DNA from: an uncultured Erysipelotrichaceae bacterium
GTDB lineage: Bacteria; Bacillota_I; Bacilli_A; RFN20; CAG-826
Direction: 5' to 3'
Length of the DNA stretch: 64,000 nt
NCBI GenBank assembly: GCA_902800025.1
Contig: CADCDA010000007.1
Coordinates: 1-64,000, forward strand
Part shown: positions 8,628 through 18,721 of the stretch, one piece after another
Layout of the letters: each line of letters begins with the position of its first letter
Position numbering within the stretch: position 1 is the stretch's first letter
The notes under the pieces: generated by a model
Databases searched by the model: none
Told to the model about the DNA's origin: nothing
Seen by the model: only the letters and a program-made list of their open reading frames with translations
Program-made: the position numbers and the translations under genes

Positions 8628-10217
8628 ATGCGCAAACATATTTTATTATTTGGAACTTTAGGACTTGCTATTTCTGCATTTTCTTTAACAGGCTGTGGAA
8701 AGAAAGGTAAGTCTGATACTTACGACAAAGATGGTAACCTTATCATTAACTTAAGAAACTTGTATTTCAGTGATTACACCGGTGGTGGTGAGTATTTGAA
8801 GAGATTAGAAAAGAAATTCCAAGTCTCTTTAACTTTTGAAAACTACCAAGATGAAAACTGGCAAGCTCAAGTTACCTCACAAATTAAAGGTGGAGATCTT
8901 CCAGACGTTTTCCATTCTAATGTTACAAACTATAACTTTGTTAATACTTATAAGAAATGGGCGAAAGAAAACGTTACTAAAGCTCTTCCAGAAGACTTGT
9001 CAAAATGGCCACATCTTAAACATGTTTTGGATAACACCACAAACATCGATGCGTTAAAAGTTAACGGAAGATTATATGGTATCCCAATCGCCAAGAACAC
9101 AAGTGACTTCTCAATTAAGTTCTCTCAATTTACTTACTTATATAGAAGAGACTGGGCAAAGAAGTGGGGAGTTTATCAAGAAAATGATGAATATACCTGG
9201 CCACAATTTGAAGCTCTTTTAGACAAATTTGTTCAAAACTTAGACGTAAATAAGAATCAATACGCTTTAGGCGATGTTGAATGGGGCTTCCCAAGCATTA
9301 CTAATTTCTATAAAGATGTCCCACACTGCTATGCATATGATAGCGTGCAAGATAAGTACGTCTGTAACTACACAACTGATGAATATATTAGCGGATTAAT
9401 GGCGTCAAAAGAATTTAGTGATAAAGGACGTTATTATCCATCTCAAAACACCCTTAATACTGGTGACATGAGAAAAGAATTTATTCAAGGTAGAATTGGT
9501 GTTTTCTATGAAAACATTTCCTACGCAAACTATTGGGCAATTAGAGAAGGCATCAAAGATAGATTTAAAGGTAATATTACAACCGAAGATCTCGATGATT
9601 GCACCGCGATTATGAAAGTTAGAGGACCAGATGGCAAATACGCGATTGAAGGTATTGATAACTGGTATTCCATGACTTTATTTGATAAGAAAATTTCTGA
9701 CACTAAATTAGAAAAAGTTTTAGATATCTTAGATTGGTTACTTGATGAAGAAGGAACCAAACTAGCGGTTTACGGTATTGAAGGATACGACTATTTAGAA
9801 GATCCAGTTACTCATGAAATCGAACTCATCCCAGAGAGCTGGTATGACTCAAATGGTAACCCAATCGATAAGAAAAACGGCGCTAACTATGTTAGATATT
9901 TAGTGACATTAGGTAATGATACATTAAGTATCAACCCATCCACTGATTGGCATATTTCTAATTACTTAGATGATTGGGAAGCAGAAATGAAAGAAGCTTA
10001 TGCGAATAACGAATTACGCATTTTCAAAGAAAGAGACGAAGTTATGTGGCTTGATACCTCATTAAAATCCCTTTATAGCGAAACAATGAGAGATGGTGCG
10101 AACACTGCCGCAATGCAATACACATATGGGGCAATTGACCTTGATACATTTAAAGCAAGCTTTGGATATCCATGGGGTGATGTCCTTAGTGAAATTAACT
10201 CTGCCTTAGGTAAATAA
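8628..10217 (+). CDS. Extracellular solute-binding lipoprotein of the sugar ABC importer
   Basis: A 529-residue lipoprotein with lipobox LTGC (Cys23) and the bilobal fold of family 1 solute-binding proteins (LplA type). The block GGDLPDVFHSN (about 83-93) is characteristic. The gene sits directly after both permeases with a GGAGG ribosome site. It should present oligosaccharide to the permeases. Ligand is inferred from the adjacent GH130 and esterase genes and is not readable from the sequence. Confidence 0.92.
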   Translation: MRKHILLFGTLGLAISAFSLTGCGKKGKSDTYDKDGNLIINLRNLYFSDYTGGGEYLKRLEKKFQVSLTFENYQDENWQAQVTSQIKGGDLPDVFHSNVTNYNFVNTYKKWAKENVTKALPEDLSKWPHLKHVLDNTTNIDALKVNGRLYGIPIAKNTSDFSIKFSQFTYLYRRDWAKKWGVYQENDEYTWPQFEALLDKFVQNLDVNKNQYALGDVEWGFPSITNFYKDVPHCYAYDSVQDKYVCNYTTDEYISGLMASKEFSDKGRYYPSQNTLNTGDMRKEFIQGRIGVFYENISYANYWAIREGIKDRFKGNITTEDLDDCTAIMKVRGPDGKYAIEGIDNWYSMTLFDKKISDTKLEKVLDILDWLLDEEGTKLAVYGIEGYDYLEDPVTHEIELIPESWYDSNGNPIDKKNGANYVRYLVTLGNDTLSINPSTDWHISNYLDDWEAEMKEAYANNELRIFKERDEVMWLDTSLKSLYSETMRDGANTAAMQYTYGAIDLDTFKASFGYPWGDVLSEINSALGK

Positions 10218-10229
10218 AAGGAGAAAACA

Positions 10230-11780
10230 ATGAAGAGAAGTAGATTCAAAGGATTATTATTTGGACTCGTCGCTATGACTTCTCTTTTATCATGCCAAGG
10301 GCAACCTGTTGACGATTCAGAACCTTCTGTTCCAATCGATCAAATAGATAAAGGCAACATCGCTTTTACAAGTGACGATATCATTAACTCTAGTTTTGGT
10401 GGTTTAGGTGTTGAATGGGGTGCCTATGAAAACACTGATAAGTTGATTGAAAATGGTTGGGAAAAAATCATCGACCATATGGATCATTTAGGACCAGCAA
10501 GAATTAGATTGATGATTAACTATGACTGGTTCTGCCAAAACTTTGATGATAAGGGAGACGATGATAAGACCAACGATACTTGGACTTATAATTTTTCCAA
10601 TAAATACGCTACCAATATGTTTGATATTCTCGATTATTGCCAAGTCCATGGTATCGATGTCGCATATGGTTGCTGGAACGTTATTGGTGACCTCAAAAAT
10701 GATGTTTGGAACATGATGGAAGAAGTCACTAGTGATATTAGATGGGCGAGAATATCCGCGGATGTTTTGGATTATTTAGTCCATCAAAAAGGTTATTCAT
10801 GCATTAAGTGGTTTGTTAGTTCGAATGAACCAAACTGGTTAGGATATGAAGGATCTTCTAAGAACTTTAAAAACACTTATGAAAAGTGGGAACAAGGCAT
10901 TAAAAACGTCAGAAAGGCCTTGGATGATATTGGTTTAACAAATATTGGTATTATTGGTGGCGACACAACAGGATACGCCGGAACCGACGAATATTTTACT
11001 AATATCGCGAACAACATTCCTGATTTAGTGGCGGATTATGGTGCTCACTTATATTTATCTAACTATGATGTTGACCGTGGAAACATGCTCACCGAAGTTA
11101 GAGGAATGGTTAAGAAAATTAAAAAACTCGATTCAGAAGCCGGAAAAAGTCGTCCATTTGAAATCTGGGAAGCTGGATTCCTTGATGGTAAAACCATTTT
11201 AGATAGTCAAACAGCGATTACTGCTTGTTCTTATGGAGTTAGAATGACTGACTACACAATTCAATGCTTAGCCGCTGGACTTGATGGAGTAGTTTATTGG
11301 GACTTTGATGATGCGATGCATTTTATGTACACCAATAATGGTGCAGTTCCAAAAGAATGGGGCATGTTCTCTTCTTTAGCAGAAGCAAGTGCCGCTAAAC
11401 AAGAATTAAGACCTTGGTATCATAGTTCTTCATTACTATGCCACTTAATCAAAAAAGGAAATAAGATTTATTCTCCACTTCAAAATAACACTGAGTTAGA
11501 TGATACATTTAGATGTATCGGAACAGTTAATCCTGATGGAACACAAGGTGGTTTTGTAGCGATTAACGCTGCATATAGAAAAACCACCAAGACTTTCTAT
11601 ATGGATGATACTGTAAGCGGAGATAAACTTTACATTTATATCTTTAACGAAAATAGTTATCGATTAGATGAAGAAGGATATATCACTCCTAACTATGTTA
11701 TCGATGGTTCATTAAATAAAAAGATTACATTAGAATTTGCACCAAGCACCGCGATCTTTGTGTCGAATACGAGGTTATAA
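10230..11780 (+). CDS. Lipoprotein glycoside hydrolase, clan GH-A-like
   Basis: A 516-residue cell-surface lipoprotein (lipobox LLSC, Cys22) with a TIM-barrel-like body and a C-terminal beta domain from about residue 410. The SSNEPN motif gives a likely acid/base Glu200, and EIWEAGF gives a likely nucleophile Glu314, in the spacing usual for clan GH-A. The FGGLGVEWGAYE opening resembles clan members, but I cannot name the family. With the GH130 enzymes it may cut a beta-mannan-type chain outside the cell, which is inference. It is 12 bases after the binding protein. Confidence 0.7.
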   Translation: MKRSRFKGLLFGLVAMTSLLSCQGQPVDDSEPSVPIDQIDKGNIAFTSDDIINSSFGGLGVEWGAYENTDKLIENGWEKIIDHMDHLGPARIRLMINYDWFCQNFDDKGDDDKTNDTWTYNFSNKYATNMFDILDYCQVHGIDVAYGCWNVIGDLKNDVWNMMEEVTSDIRWARISADVLDYLVHQKGYSCIKWFVSSNEPNWLGYEGSSKNFKNTYEKWEQGIKNVRKALDDIGLTNIGIIGGDTTGYAGTDEYFTNIANNIPDLVADYGAHLYLSNYDVDRGNMLTEVRGMVKKIKKLDSEAGKSRPFEIWEAGFLDGKTILDSQTAITACSYGVRMTDYTIQCLAAGLDGVVYWDFDDAMHFMYTNNGAVPKEWGMFSSLAEASAAKQELRPWYHSSSLLCHLIKKGNKIYSPLQNNTELDDTFRCIGTVNPDGTQGGFVAINAAYRKTTKTFYMDDTVSGDKLYIYIFNENSYRLDEEGYITPNYVIDGSLNKKITLEFAPSTAIFVSNTRL

Positions 11781-11782
11781 AG

Positions 11783-14437
11783 ATGAAGAAGTTAAGTAGA
11801 TTTGTCTTAATAGCCGCTTTGTTCGGCATGGTGTCATGTGGAGCGAATATCTTACGCGCTGATGCAAGAAAAGAAATTGATTTCTCGACATTAGAGAGTA
11901 ATGACTTTACTCCAACTACAAATAAAGCCACTCTTGGTACATTTGATCTTATTTCTCCTATGAATGGTGCAATTGGAGAAAAGTTTGTTGAATTCACCTG
12001 GGGAGCGTGTGAAAACGCTGACACATATATGCTAGAAGTTTGTTCTAGTGACTTATTTATCAGTGATATCTCTGGTATTGATTATTATTCAAAGAATAAT
12101 ATTACAACAACAACATTTAAAGTTAATGCCTCCTTTACTCTTGAAAGCGTTTATTATTGGAGAGTATTTGCTTTTAACGATGGTGAAGAAAAAAGATTAT
12201 CAACTTCAACATTTACTTTCCAAATTAAATCTAAAGATGTTGATGAAGTTGAATTCCCAGTTGGTAATGCGGACGATTGGAGACTCCACTCCGATGGTAG
12301 TGTCGCTAATATTTCAATTGATGAATCTAATTTCTTTGATAATGACAAAGAATCAGTGGTCGTTGAATTTAACGCGGAAGATTTAGCAAAAGGACCAAGT
12401 TGGGTTATTGTGACAAAGTCTGTTGAAAAGAATACTTATGGAACAGACGCTTTCTATCTCAATTTATATTATGCTGGTCAACAAGATGCAGTACTTTTCT
12501 TGCGTGTTCTTGACCGCGATAGTGAGTATTGGCATATTAAAGTCCAAATCGCCAATAACGCAAAACAAACCTTAATTTTAAGATTTGATGAATTTACATT
12601 AAGAACCAAAGACGTTGATATACACAATGAAAAGTTTGATTATGACCGAATCAAAGATTTTGAAATTGTCTTTGAAGACGTGCGTGGAGATGGACTCCTC
12701 ATGCTTTCGGATATCAAAACAGTCAAATTTGAAAACTATAAGTCTTATTTCGTTGATAAGCTTGATTTTACAAGTTATCCAGATAGCGATTGGACTTATG
12801 AAAAATATGAATTTGATCTCACTAAGACTGAAAACGAATTAACAATTAACTTCTACGATAGTAATGAAGACGGAAAAACCGCTTTTTCAGGATATGGCTT
12901 TGCAAAAGTCAACCTCAATCGTCGTTTTGTTAGTGGCGATTCCGTAAAGGTTTCAGTAAAAGCCTCTGGTGGTTCTTATAAGAACATCATCATCCGTGTC
13001 TATGAAGAAGACACTGATAGATGGTCATATACAATTCCACTTAAATCTATTGAACAGGATAAATATACGACATTCGTTATTCCATATAAAGCCTTCGCTA
13101 AGAGTGCGATCCAAGGTGATGGAAAACGTCAATTCTCCTATATTCTTAATTTACAATTTGGTCTAGAAGGTGCTTCAAGTCCTACCGCTGGAAGTATCTC
13201 CTTTAAAGACTTTGAAATTGTTAATTTAGAAGATTACAAAGAAGAAGGCGACATTAAAAAGGTTCAAGAAGACGGTTTAATTGAAGACTTTAACGAATAT
13301 AAATATACATGTGATATGTATTACTATTGGAATTGTAGCGAACAAAACAAAGACGAGTACATGACTATTAGTGGCGAAGAAAAAGTTGGAAAAGGTAACG
13401 CTTATTCTGGTCGCTTTGAATATAAAGCTGATATGGCGGATGCAATATATACCTTACCTCTTAAGTGTGAATATGAAGGATTCACTTCTCTTGACTTCCT
13501 TATGAAGGATGCTTCTATTAAATCAACTAATGAAAAATTCAGTTATTTAGAAAATGTCAATCCTGACATCTTTATTAATTTGAACATGTCTAATGGAAAA
13601 ATCTATCAATATATCATGGTGGCCGTTAAGAGTTCATGGTATCAATATGAAATCCCATTTGAAAAATTCTATTTAGCAAACGGAACTGAAACTGGTAAGC
13701 CAGAGATTGATACAACAAAGATTGAATCCATTAATTTCTCGATTAAGTACTATTACTTTGATTTTTATGGAAAACCATCTCCAACTTATATGGATGACAA
13801 CATCGTTTATATGGATAATCTATCTTTTGGTCATGCGACTAATGAAAGTGAGACCTTAGTCGAAGAAATTATCCACACTGATGAAAACGGCATTGCTATG
13901 GTTGAAAACTTTGAGAATTATGATAACACCCAAGATATGGAATATTATTGGTACGATGGAAGAACATATTCATATCAATATAAAGAATTATCTGATGATG
14001 TTTCTTCTGTTGGAGGAAAACATTCTGGCAAGCTCAAATTCTTAGCGAAAAATGAATCTCCATCTTATTACATGTCTCCAAAAATCGGTGATGACGTTAC
14101 TTCTCGTGGTATCAAAGTATCATTTAAGTGTGACGTTAGTGCGACAGTTTATGTTAACTTCTATATCAAAGTTGGCACAACTGATATGCAATACCGTGCA
14201 ACATTAAATAATGTTGAGCTTGCTTGGACAGAATATAAAATCGGTTTAGCAAACTTCACTGATGTGAATAAAGGTTCTAGACTATTCACTTATCGAGACA
14301 TCCCAAGTATTTACCGTATTTCTATCGGTGTTACTTATAGCAACGGTGAAAAAGATAAAGAAGAGTTCTTATATGTCGATAACATTGCGTTTGATAATTC
14401 AATCACTAACGCAATGATGACAAGAACCGCTCTTTAA
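11783..14437 (+). CDS. Large surface lipoprotein with repeated CBM11-like modules
   Basis: An 884-residue lipoprotein (lipobox MVSC, Cys19) that starts two bases after the hydrolase stop. An N-terminal fibronectin-type-III-like domain (about 50-150) is followed by four beta-sandwich units. The last two open with LIEDFNEYKYTCDMYYYW and MVENFENYDNTQDMEYYW, the signature of CBM11-like modules also seen at 2628 and 24082. There are no obvious catalytic residues. It probably binds the polymeric substrate next to the surface hydrolase. Confidence 0.72.
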   Translation: MKKLSRFVLIAALFGMVSCGANILRADARKEIDFSTLESNDFTPTTNKATLGTFDLISPMNGAIGEKFVEFTWGACENADTYMLEVCSSDLFISDISGIDYYSKNNITTTTFKVNASFTLESVYYWRVFAFNDGEEKRLSTSTFTFQIKSKDVDEVEFPVGNADDWRLHSDGSVANISIDESNFFDNDKESVVVEFNAEDLAKGPSWVIVTKSVEKNTYGTDAFYLNLYYAGQQDAVLFLRVLDRDSEYWHIKVQIANNAKQTLILRFDEFTLRTKDVDIHNEKFDYDRIKDFEIVFEDVRGDGLLMLSDIKTVKFENYKSYFVDKLDFTSYPDSDWTYEKYEFDLTKTENELTINFYDSNEDGKTAFSGYGFAKVNLNRRFVSGDSVKVSVKASGGSYKNIIIRVYEEDTDRWSYTIPLKSIEQDKYTTFVIPYKAFAKSAIQGDGKRQFSYILNLQFGLEGASSPTAGSISFKDFEIVNLEDYKEEGDIKKVQEDGLIEDFNEYKYTCDMYYYWNCSEQNKDEYMTISGEEKVGKGNAYSGRFEYKADMADAIYTLPLKCEYEGFTSLDFLMKDASIKSTNEKFSYLENVNPDIFINLNMSNGKIYQYIMVAVKSSWYQYEIPFEKFYLANGTETGKPEIDTTKIESINFSIKYYYFDFYGKPSPTYMDDNIVYMDNLSFGHATNESETLVEEIIHTDENGIAMVENFENYDNTQDMEYYWYDGRTYSYQYKELSDDVSSVGGKHSGKLKFLAKNESPSYYMSPKIGDDVTSRGIKVSFKCDVSATVYVNFYIKVGTTDMQYRATLNNVELAWTEYKIGLANFTDVNKGSRLFTYRDIPSIYRISIGVTYSNGEKDKEEFLYVDNIAFDNSITNAMMTRTAL

Positions 14438-14454
14438 TATAGGAGGATGCAAAA

Positions 14455-15471
14455 ATGAAATTGAATAAATATGCACATAATCCAATATTAACGAGAAACC
14501 CAAAGAACTCATGGGAAGAACTATGCGTTTTAAACCCTGCTGTTATTTATAACGATGAAGATCAAACCTTCTATATGCTCTATAGAGCAGCAGGAAATGA
14601 CGCTCAGCATTATATCTATTTAGGTTTAGCGACCTCAAAAGACGGTATTAACTTTGTTCGTCAAAGTGATAAACCACTTATCGCTCCTGATTATAACGGA
14701 GCTGATGGTGGAGGAATCGAAGATCCACGTTTAGTGAAAATCGACGATTATTATTTCTTAACATATGCTTCTCGTCCATTTGCCCCAGGGCAATATTGGA
14801 GAGAAGATAAAAAATATTTTGGCTTCCAACCAAAAGCGGGACCAAAAGTCCTCATTTATAACGACACAGAAACTCATCTAGCGGTTTCTAAAGATTTAAG
14901 AAACTGGAAGAAACTTGGAAGAATCACAGACTCTCGTCACGATGATCGAGATGTCATTATTTTCCCTGAAAGAGTTAATGGACAATATGTAAAAATTTCC
15001 CGTGCGATGGATAAATGTGGTAAGGGATATAAAAATCCTAACCCAGCAATGTGGATTTCTTTCTCAAACGACCTATTAGAATGGCCACGAGAGGAAGAAT
15101 TACTCTACGAAGGTAAAGAAGATTGGGAAGATGCGAAAGTCGGCGGTAGCTGCCCTCCTATTAAAACTAAAGAAGGATGGTTATTTATCTACCACGGTGT
15201 CTCCTCAAAAGATAAGAACTATCGCGTTGGAGCGATGTTACTTGATTTAAACGATCCTAGGAAGATTATTGCGAAGACTAAAAACTTCATCATGGAACCA
15301 GAATTCAAATTTGAAACAGATGGTTTTTATGCGGGCTGTGTCTTCCCAACTGGAATCGTTGAAGTTAAAGATGAACTTTATATCTATTATGGAGCGGGCG
15401 ATCAATGCATCTGCTTAGCGACTGTTAATAAAGAAGAGCTCATCAAAGATTTGTTAGGAGGTAAAAAGTAA
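14455..15471 (+). CDS. Second GH130 family phosphorylase/mannosidase-like enzyme
   Basis: A 338-residue cytoplasmic beta-propeller. The GGGIEDPRL block contains the EDPR motif with catalytic Asp90, and the KYAHNPILTR opening is the classical GH130 start. It differs clearly from the GH130 protein at 5747 (EDPR against YDPR), so the two probably act on different linkages or chain lengths. It has a strong GGAGG ribosome site, and its stop overlaps the next start by one base (TAATG), indicating translational coupling. Confidence 0.87.
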   Translation: MKLNKYAHNPILTRNPKNSWEELCVLNPAVIYNDEDQTFYMLYRAAGNDAQHYIYLGLATSKDGINFVRQSDKPLIAPDYNGADGGGIEDPRLVKIDDYYFLTYASRPFAPGQYWREDKKYFGFQPKAGPKVLIYNDTETHLAVSKDLRNWKKLGRITDSRHDDRDVIIFPERVNGQYVKISRAMDKCGKGYKNPNPAMWISFSNDLLEWPREEELLYEGKEDWEDAKVGGSCPPIKTKEGWLFIYHGVSSKDKNYRVGAMLLDLNDPRKIIAKTKNFIMEPEFKFETDGFYAGCVFPTGIVEVKDELYIYYGAGDQCICLATVNKEELIKDLLGGKK

Positions 15472-16760
15472 TGAAAACAAGAAAATTATTATTACTTCTC
15501 CCAATGTTAGGAATGCTTTTTGCATGTAACTCTCCTATTAAAGCAAAACCAGGAAGAGATTATGGTGATGATGGTTTATACGCCCTTTATATGTATAACT
15601 ATCCACGTACCGAAACGACTTCCCCAAGCGGATTAGAGGAAAAGGGAGAAAACCTTCTTTACGTCAAACAAGAAATCACAATTGGAGAAAAACTCGTTGC
15701 TCCAGAAAACCCAACTCGTGAATATTATAGTTTCAGCGGTTGGTATAAAGAAAAGGGCTGTGAAAATGAATGGAATTTTAACACCGATATTCCATATTCA
15801 TCAGTTATACTCTATGCGAAGTGGTCTGCAAGTGGTCAAGGTGGTGAAGGAGGATATGTAGAACCAGAATATGTCTATCCAGAAACCATTATCACCGACG
15901 CGAATTATCGCGTTACTGGTATTTTGAATAAGCCTGTTGAAAATAACACTGTCGCTCTTGCTACTGGTGCGTTAAATAGACTAAAGAATTCACCTAATGA
16001 TGTGAAATTCGCTATTAACTACGAAAGAAAAGAAGGCGTTTCTTTAGAGGTTGCAACTTTTGATGAAGCAAAAATGAAGATTCATTTAGAAGTTAGTAGT
16101 GGTGAAACGTTTGATATTCAAGTGACAGACAATAGTGAGTCTTTAGATGTTAGTGAGGCTAACCCAACATTTGAAACTAAAGCCAAAAATTACGAAGCAA
16201 AAGGTGCCACTATTGAAAACTACCACATTATGTTTGCGGGATCTTCTTCTATGGAGTTCTGGGAAACATCATATGAAGATATGCTTCCAATTATTACAAG
16301 CAATCACGGTATCGGTGGTACAACTGTTAATCAATGGACTGAAAAATTATTTGAAAGATTAGTCTTACCATATTCTCCAAAAGCCGTTGTTTATTATGTC
16401 GGAGTTAACGACATCATTAATAGTGGTATTGACGGCGAAACAACTGCTAGCAATTTAGCGGCCTTATTTGATAAGACTCATGAATATTTACCACATTCTC
16501 AAATATTCTATGTTTTAATTAATAAACTCCCAGGATTTATGCAACATCAAGATAAGTTTGATATCGCAAATAATGGGGCAATTGAATATAGTAAAACCCA
16601 TTCATACCTCACATGCATTGATGCAGGTGCTGGCTTATTAAAAGAAAACGGCAACCCTCATGCAGCGTATTTTAGAGTTGATGGTTTACATATGTCACAT
16701 TATGGTTACATCATTTGGGGTGGCGCGATTAGAAAAGCAATTATAGATTGGCTTGGTTAG
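15471..16760 (+). CDS. Lipoprotein with InlB-type repeat and SGNH esterase domain
   Basis: A 429-residue lipoprotein (lipobox LFAC, Cys19). Residues 63-118 form one Listeria-Bacteroides (InlB B-type) repeat ending in the usual LYAKW. After a Gly-rich linker comes an unassigned beta region, then an SGNH hydrolase from about 250: Ser259 in AGSSS, Gly282, Asn313 in GVND, and Asp404/His407 in DGLH. SGNH enzymes of glycan loci often remove acetyl groups, so an acetylmannan-type esterase is a reasonable inference. It is translationally coupled to the second GH130 gene. Confidence 0.82.
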   Translation: MKTRKLLLLLPMLGMLFACNSPIKAKPGRDYGDDGLYALYMYNYPRTETTSPSGLEEKGENLLYVKQEITIGEKLVAPENPTREYYSFSGWYKEKGCENEWNFNTDIPYSSVILYAKWSASGQGGEGGYVEPEYVYPETIITDANYRVTGILNKPVENNTVALATGALNRLKNSPNDVKFAINYERKEGVSLEVATFDEAKMKIHLEVSSGETFDIQVTDNSESLDVSEANPTFETKAKNYEAKGATIENYHIMFAGSSSMEFWETSYEDMLPIITSNHGIGGTTVNQWTEKLFERLVLPYSPKAVVYYVGVNDIINSGIDGETTASNLAALFDKTHEYLPHSQIFYVLINKLPGFMQHQDKFDIANNGAIEYSKTHSYLTCIDAGAGLLKENGNPHAAYFRVDGLHMSHYGYIIWGGAIRKAIIDWLG

Positions 16761-16762
16761 TG

Positions 16763-17263
16763 ATGACTTCATTAGTGGATATCGAGAAAGGAAAGAAAAC
16801 TAGCAAGAGACGCTTTATCATTCATATTATCTTAGTCTCTATTTTATCTATTCTCGTTATCGGAGGATCAATTGCTTCCTTGCTACTTTCTAGATTAGAT
16901 TATACTTGGAATTTGATTCTTAATATCGTTGTTGATGCTTTATATATCATCTTCATGGTCTTCTATTTCATCAACATCTTCCCAATCGTGTTTCATTATT
17001 ATTCACTATTTAAGAATATCAATGAGATTGCGATTGAAAAAAGAAGACACTTAACTTATGTAAGAGAAATCGATAGTCGAACATTCTCTAATGTCGTCTA
17101 CCGTGTCTTACAATTCTCCTATAAAGAAGGAGAGAATGAATTTATCGATAATTTATACGTTCTAGATAACGATTATCAGTTCGTAGAAAACAAAGCTTAT
17201 AAATTAGCGACTTATCGAAACATCATCATTAGAAGCGAGGAAATTAGCGATGCAAGTATTTAA
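16763..17263 (+). CDS. Membrane protein of unknown function in the glycan operon
   Basis: A 166-residue protein with two hydrophobic helices (about 20-45 and 55-80) and a polar C-terminal half. The ATG at 16763 is two bases after the preceding stop and is preferred to the ATG at 16748, which overlaps it. The end overlaps the next gene by 14 bases. No family is recognised. The tight packing with the next two genes suggests a small membrane complex serving the importer or surface enzymes. Confidence 0.7.
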   Translation: MTSLVDIEKGKKTSKRRFIIHIILVSILSILVIGGSIASLLLSRLDYTWNLILNIVVDALYIIFMVFYFINIFPIVFHYYSLFKNINEIAIEKRRHLTYVREIDSRTFSNVVYRVLQFSYKEGENEFIDNLYVLDNDYQFVENKAYKLATYRNIIIRSEEISDASI

Positions 17264-17879
17264 TAAAAGCATGGCTAAGAAAAGCCTCGTTCATACTTGG
17301 TATATTTATCCAATCTTAGTGGCTATTTCCTCTATACTTTGGATATGGGGTTTCTCAGCCTTCCACCAACCAACCAAACATCAAAGGCTCACATTGTTCT
17401 TTGCCACTGAGATAAAAGACAGTTCTTTCCTACAAAGCATTAAGAATGATCATTACGATAGAGAGAAACTAAGAGAAGTAGAAGCGTTCTTCTCTTTACC
17501 AGATGTCCCTGGATATGAGACTAAACTTCAACTTTATCTCACTGATAGTGATTTCCTCGTTCTTGATGATAAGACATTAGAGAAATACCAATTAGTCGCT
17601 CATCAAATCTTCGTTCCATTTGACGAAGAAACGAAAAACAACTATTTGTTTCCTGAAAACACATATTTCTCTTATGACAGTAAAGATTATGGTGTTCTTA
17701 TTAAAAAGAAAGGCGAAGAGTCCTATTTCTCTAGCTATATGACATTTGATGAAACAAGAGATTATTATTTAGCCTTATCTGTTAGCAGTACGAATTTAGG
17801 AAAGATGCTTAACAAGAATAACGAATACTACGATAATGCATTAACATTTATGCATTACCTAGTGGAGAAAAGTTTATGA
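17250..17879 (+). CDS. Membrane-anchored extracellular protein of unknown function
   Basis: A 209-residue protein with one N-terminal anchor helix (about 18-36) and a polar outer domain. The family is not recognised. It overlaps the genes on both sides (14 and 4 bases), so it is translated as part of a coupled trio. It ends in TGA, one of the stops showing that the standard code applies. Confidence 0.68.
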   Translation: MQVFNKSMAKKSLVHTWYIYPILVAISSILWIWGFSAFHQPTKHQRLTLFFATEIKDSSFLQSIKNDHYDREKLREVEAFFSLPDVPGYETKLQLYLTDSDFLVLDDKTLEKYQLVAHQIFVPFDEETKNNYLFPENTYFSYDSKDYGVLIKKKGEESYFSSYMTFDETRDYYLALSVSSTNLGKMLNKNNEYYDNALTFMHYLVEKSL

Positions 17880-18718
17880 GAAAAGAAAAAGTCAGAGAAA
17901 CTGATTACGAATCAAGCGAAAGGCCAGATACGAGATTAAAACAATTCTTTGATATCTTCCGTCATCGTTTTGTTGAAATCCTTAAACTTTCCCTACTTCA
18001 AGCGATATTCAATATGCCTCTTATCGCTTCGTTAGTACTTTTCCATCAATTAGTGAAGAGTTCGACAACGATTAACGCACTAATGACAGTGTTTCTGATT
18101 CAAGGAGGAAGTTTCTTAATCAGCATGCCATCGGTGTTTGTGGGATTAACGGGAGTGTTCTGTTGCTTTAAAAAGATCATCCATGCGGAAGGCGAATATG
18201 CTTCTTCATCATTCTTTATCGGAATGAGGGAGGAATGGAAAAGAGGACTTCTAGTAGGAATGATTGTTGGATTAAGTTTAGCGGTTGCAGTTATTGGATA
18301 TTTTTTCTTCCAATATTATGTTCCAGCTTATAACACAACAATTGCGGGACTAGGAATTGCTATAGTAGTTATTCAAGCGATCATGGTCTTGATGGTCGCG
18401 TATTACTCAATTGGTCAAATTGTGTTTTATACAAACGAATTAAGATTTGTCTTCAAGAACTCATTTATCTTCACATTAATGAGATTTCCACAAAACTTAT
18501 TATTCTTAATTATTCATCCAGGTATATATGTTGTCTTATTCGTTATTATGGATATCACGATGTATGTCGGAGTTATTCTATTAATCTTCTTTGTTGGAAT
18601 AGGACATCTCATCTGGAGCTTAAATTCAATCAGTGCATTTGATAAATATATTAACAAAGAAAATCACAAAGAAATCTACCTAAAAGGTTTATCTACTTAT
18701 GAACAAGAGGAGGAATAA
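17876..18718 (+). CDS. Polytopic membrane protein, YesL/DUF624-like
   Basis: A 280-residue protein with about five to six transmembrane helices and a cytoplasmic N-terminus. The arrangement and the position beside a CUT1 sugar importer resemble YesL (DUF624) proteins, whose role is unknown. The similarity is by architecture and context, and the protein is longer than the usual 200-220 residues. It starts 4 bases inside the previous gene and ends 3 bases before the transport ATPase. Confidence 0.65.
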   Translation: MRKEKVRETDYESSERPDTRLKQFFDIFRHRFVEILKLSLLQAIFNMPLIASLVLFHQLVKSSTTINALMTVFLIQGGSFLISMPSVFVGLTGVFCCFKKIIHAEGEYASSSFFIGMREEWKRGLLVGMIVGLSLAVAVIGYFFFQYYVPAYNTTIAGLGIAIVVIQAIMVLMVAYYSIGQIVFYTNELRFVFKNSFIFTLMRFPQNLLFLIIHPGIYVVLFVIMDITMYVGVILLIFFVGIGHLIWSLNSISAFDKYINKENHKEIYLKGLSTYEQEEE

Positions 18719-18721
18719 ATT

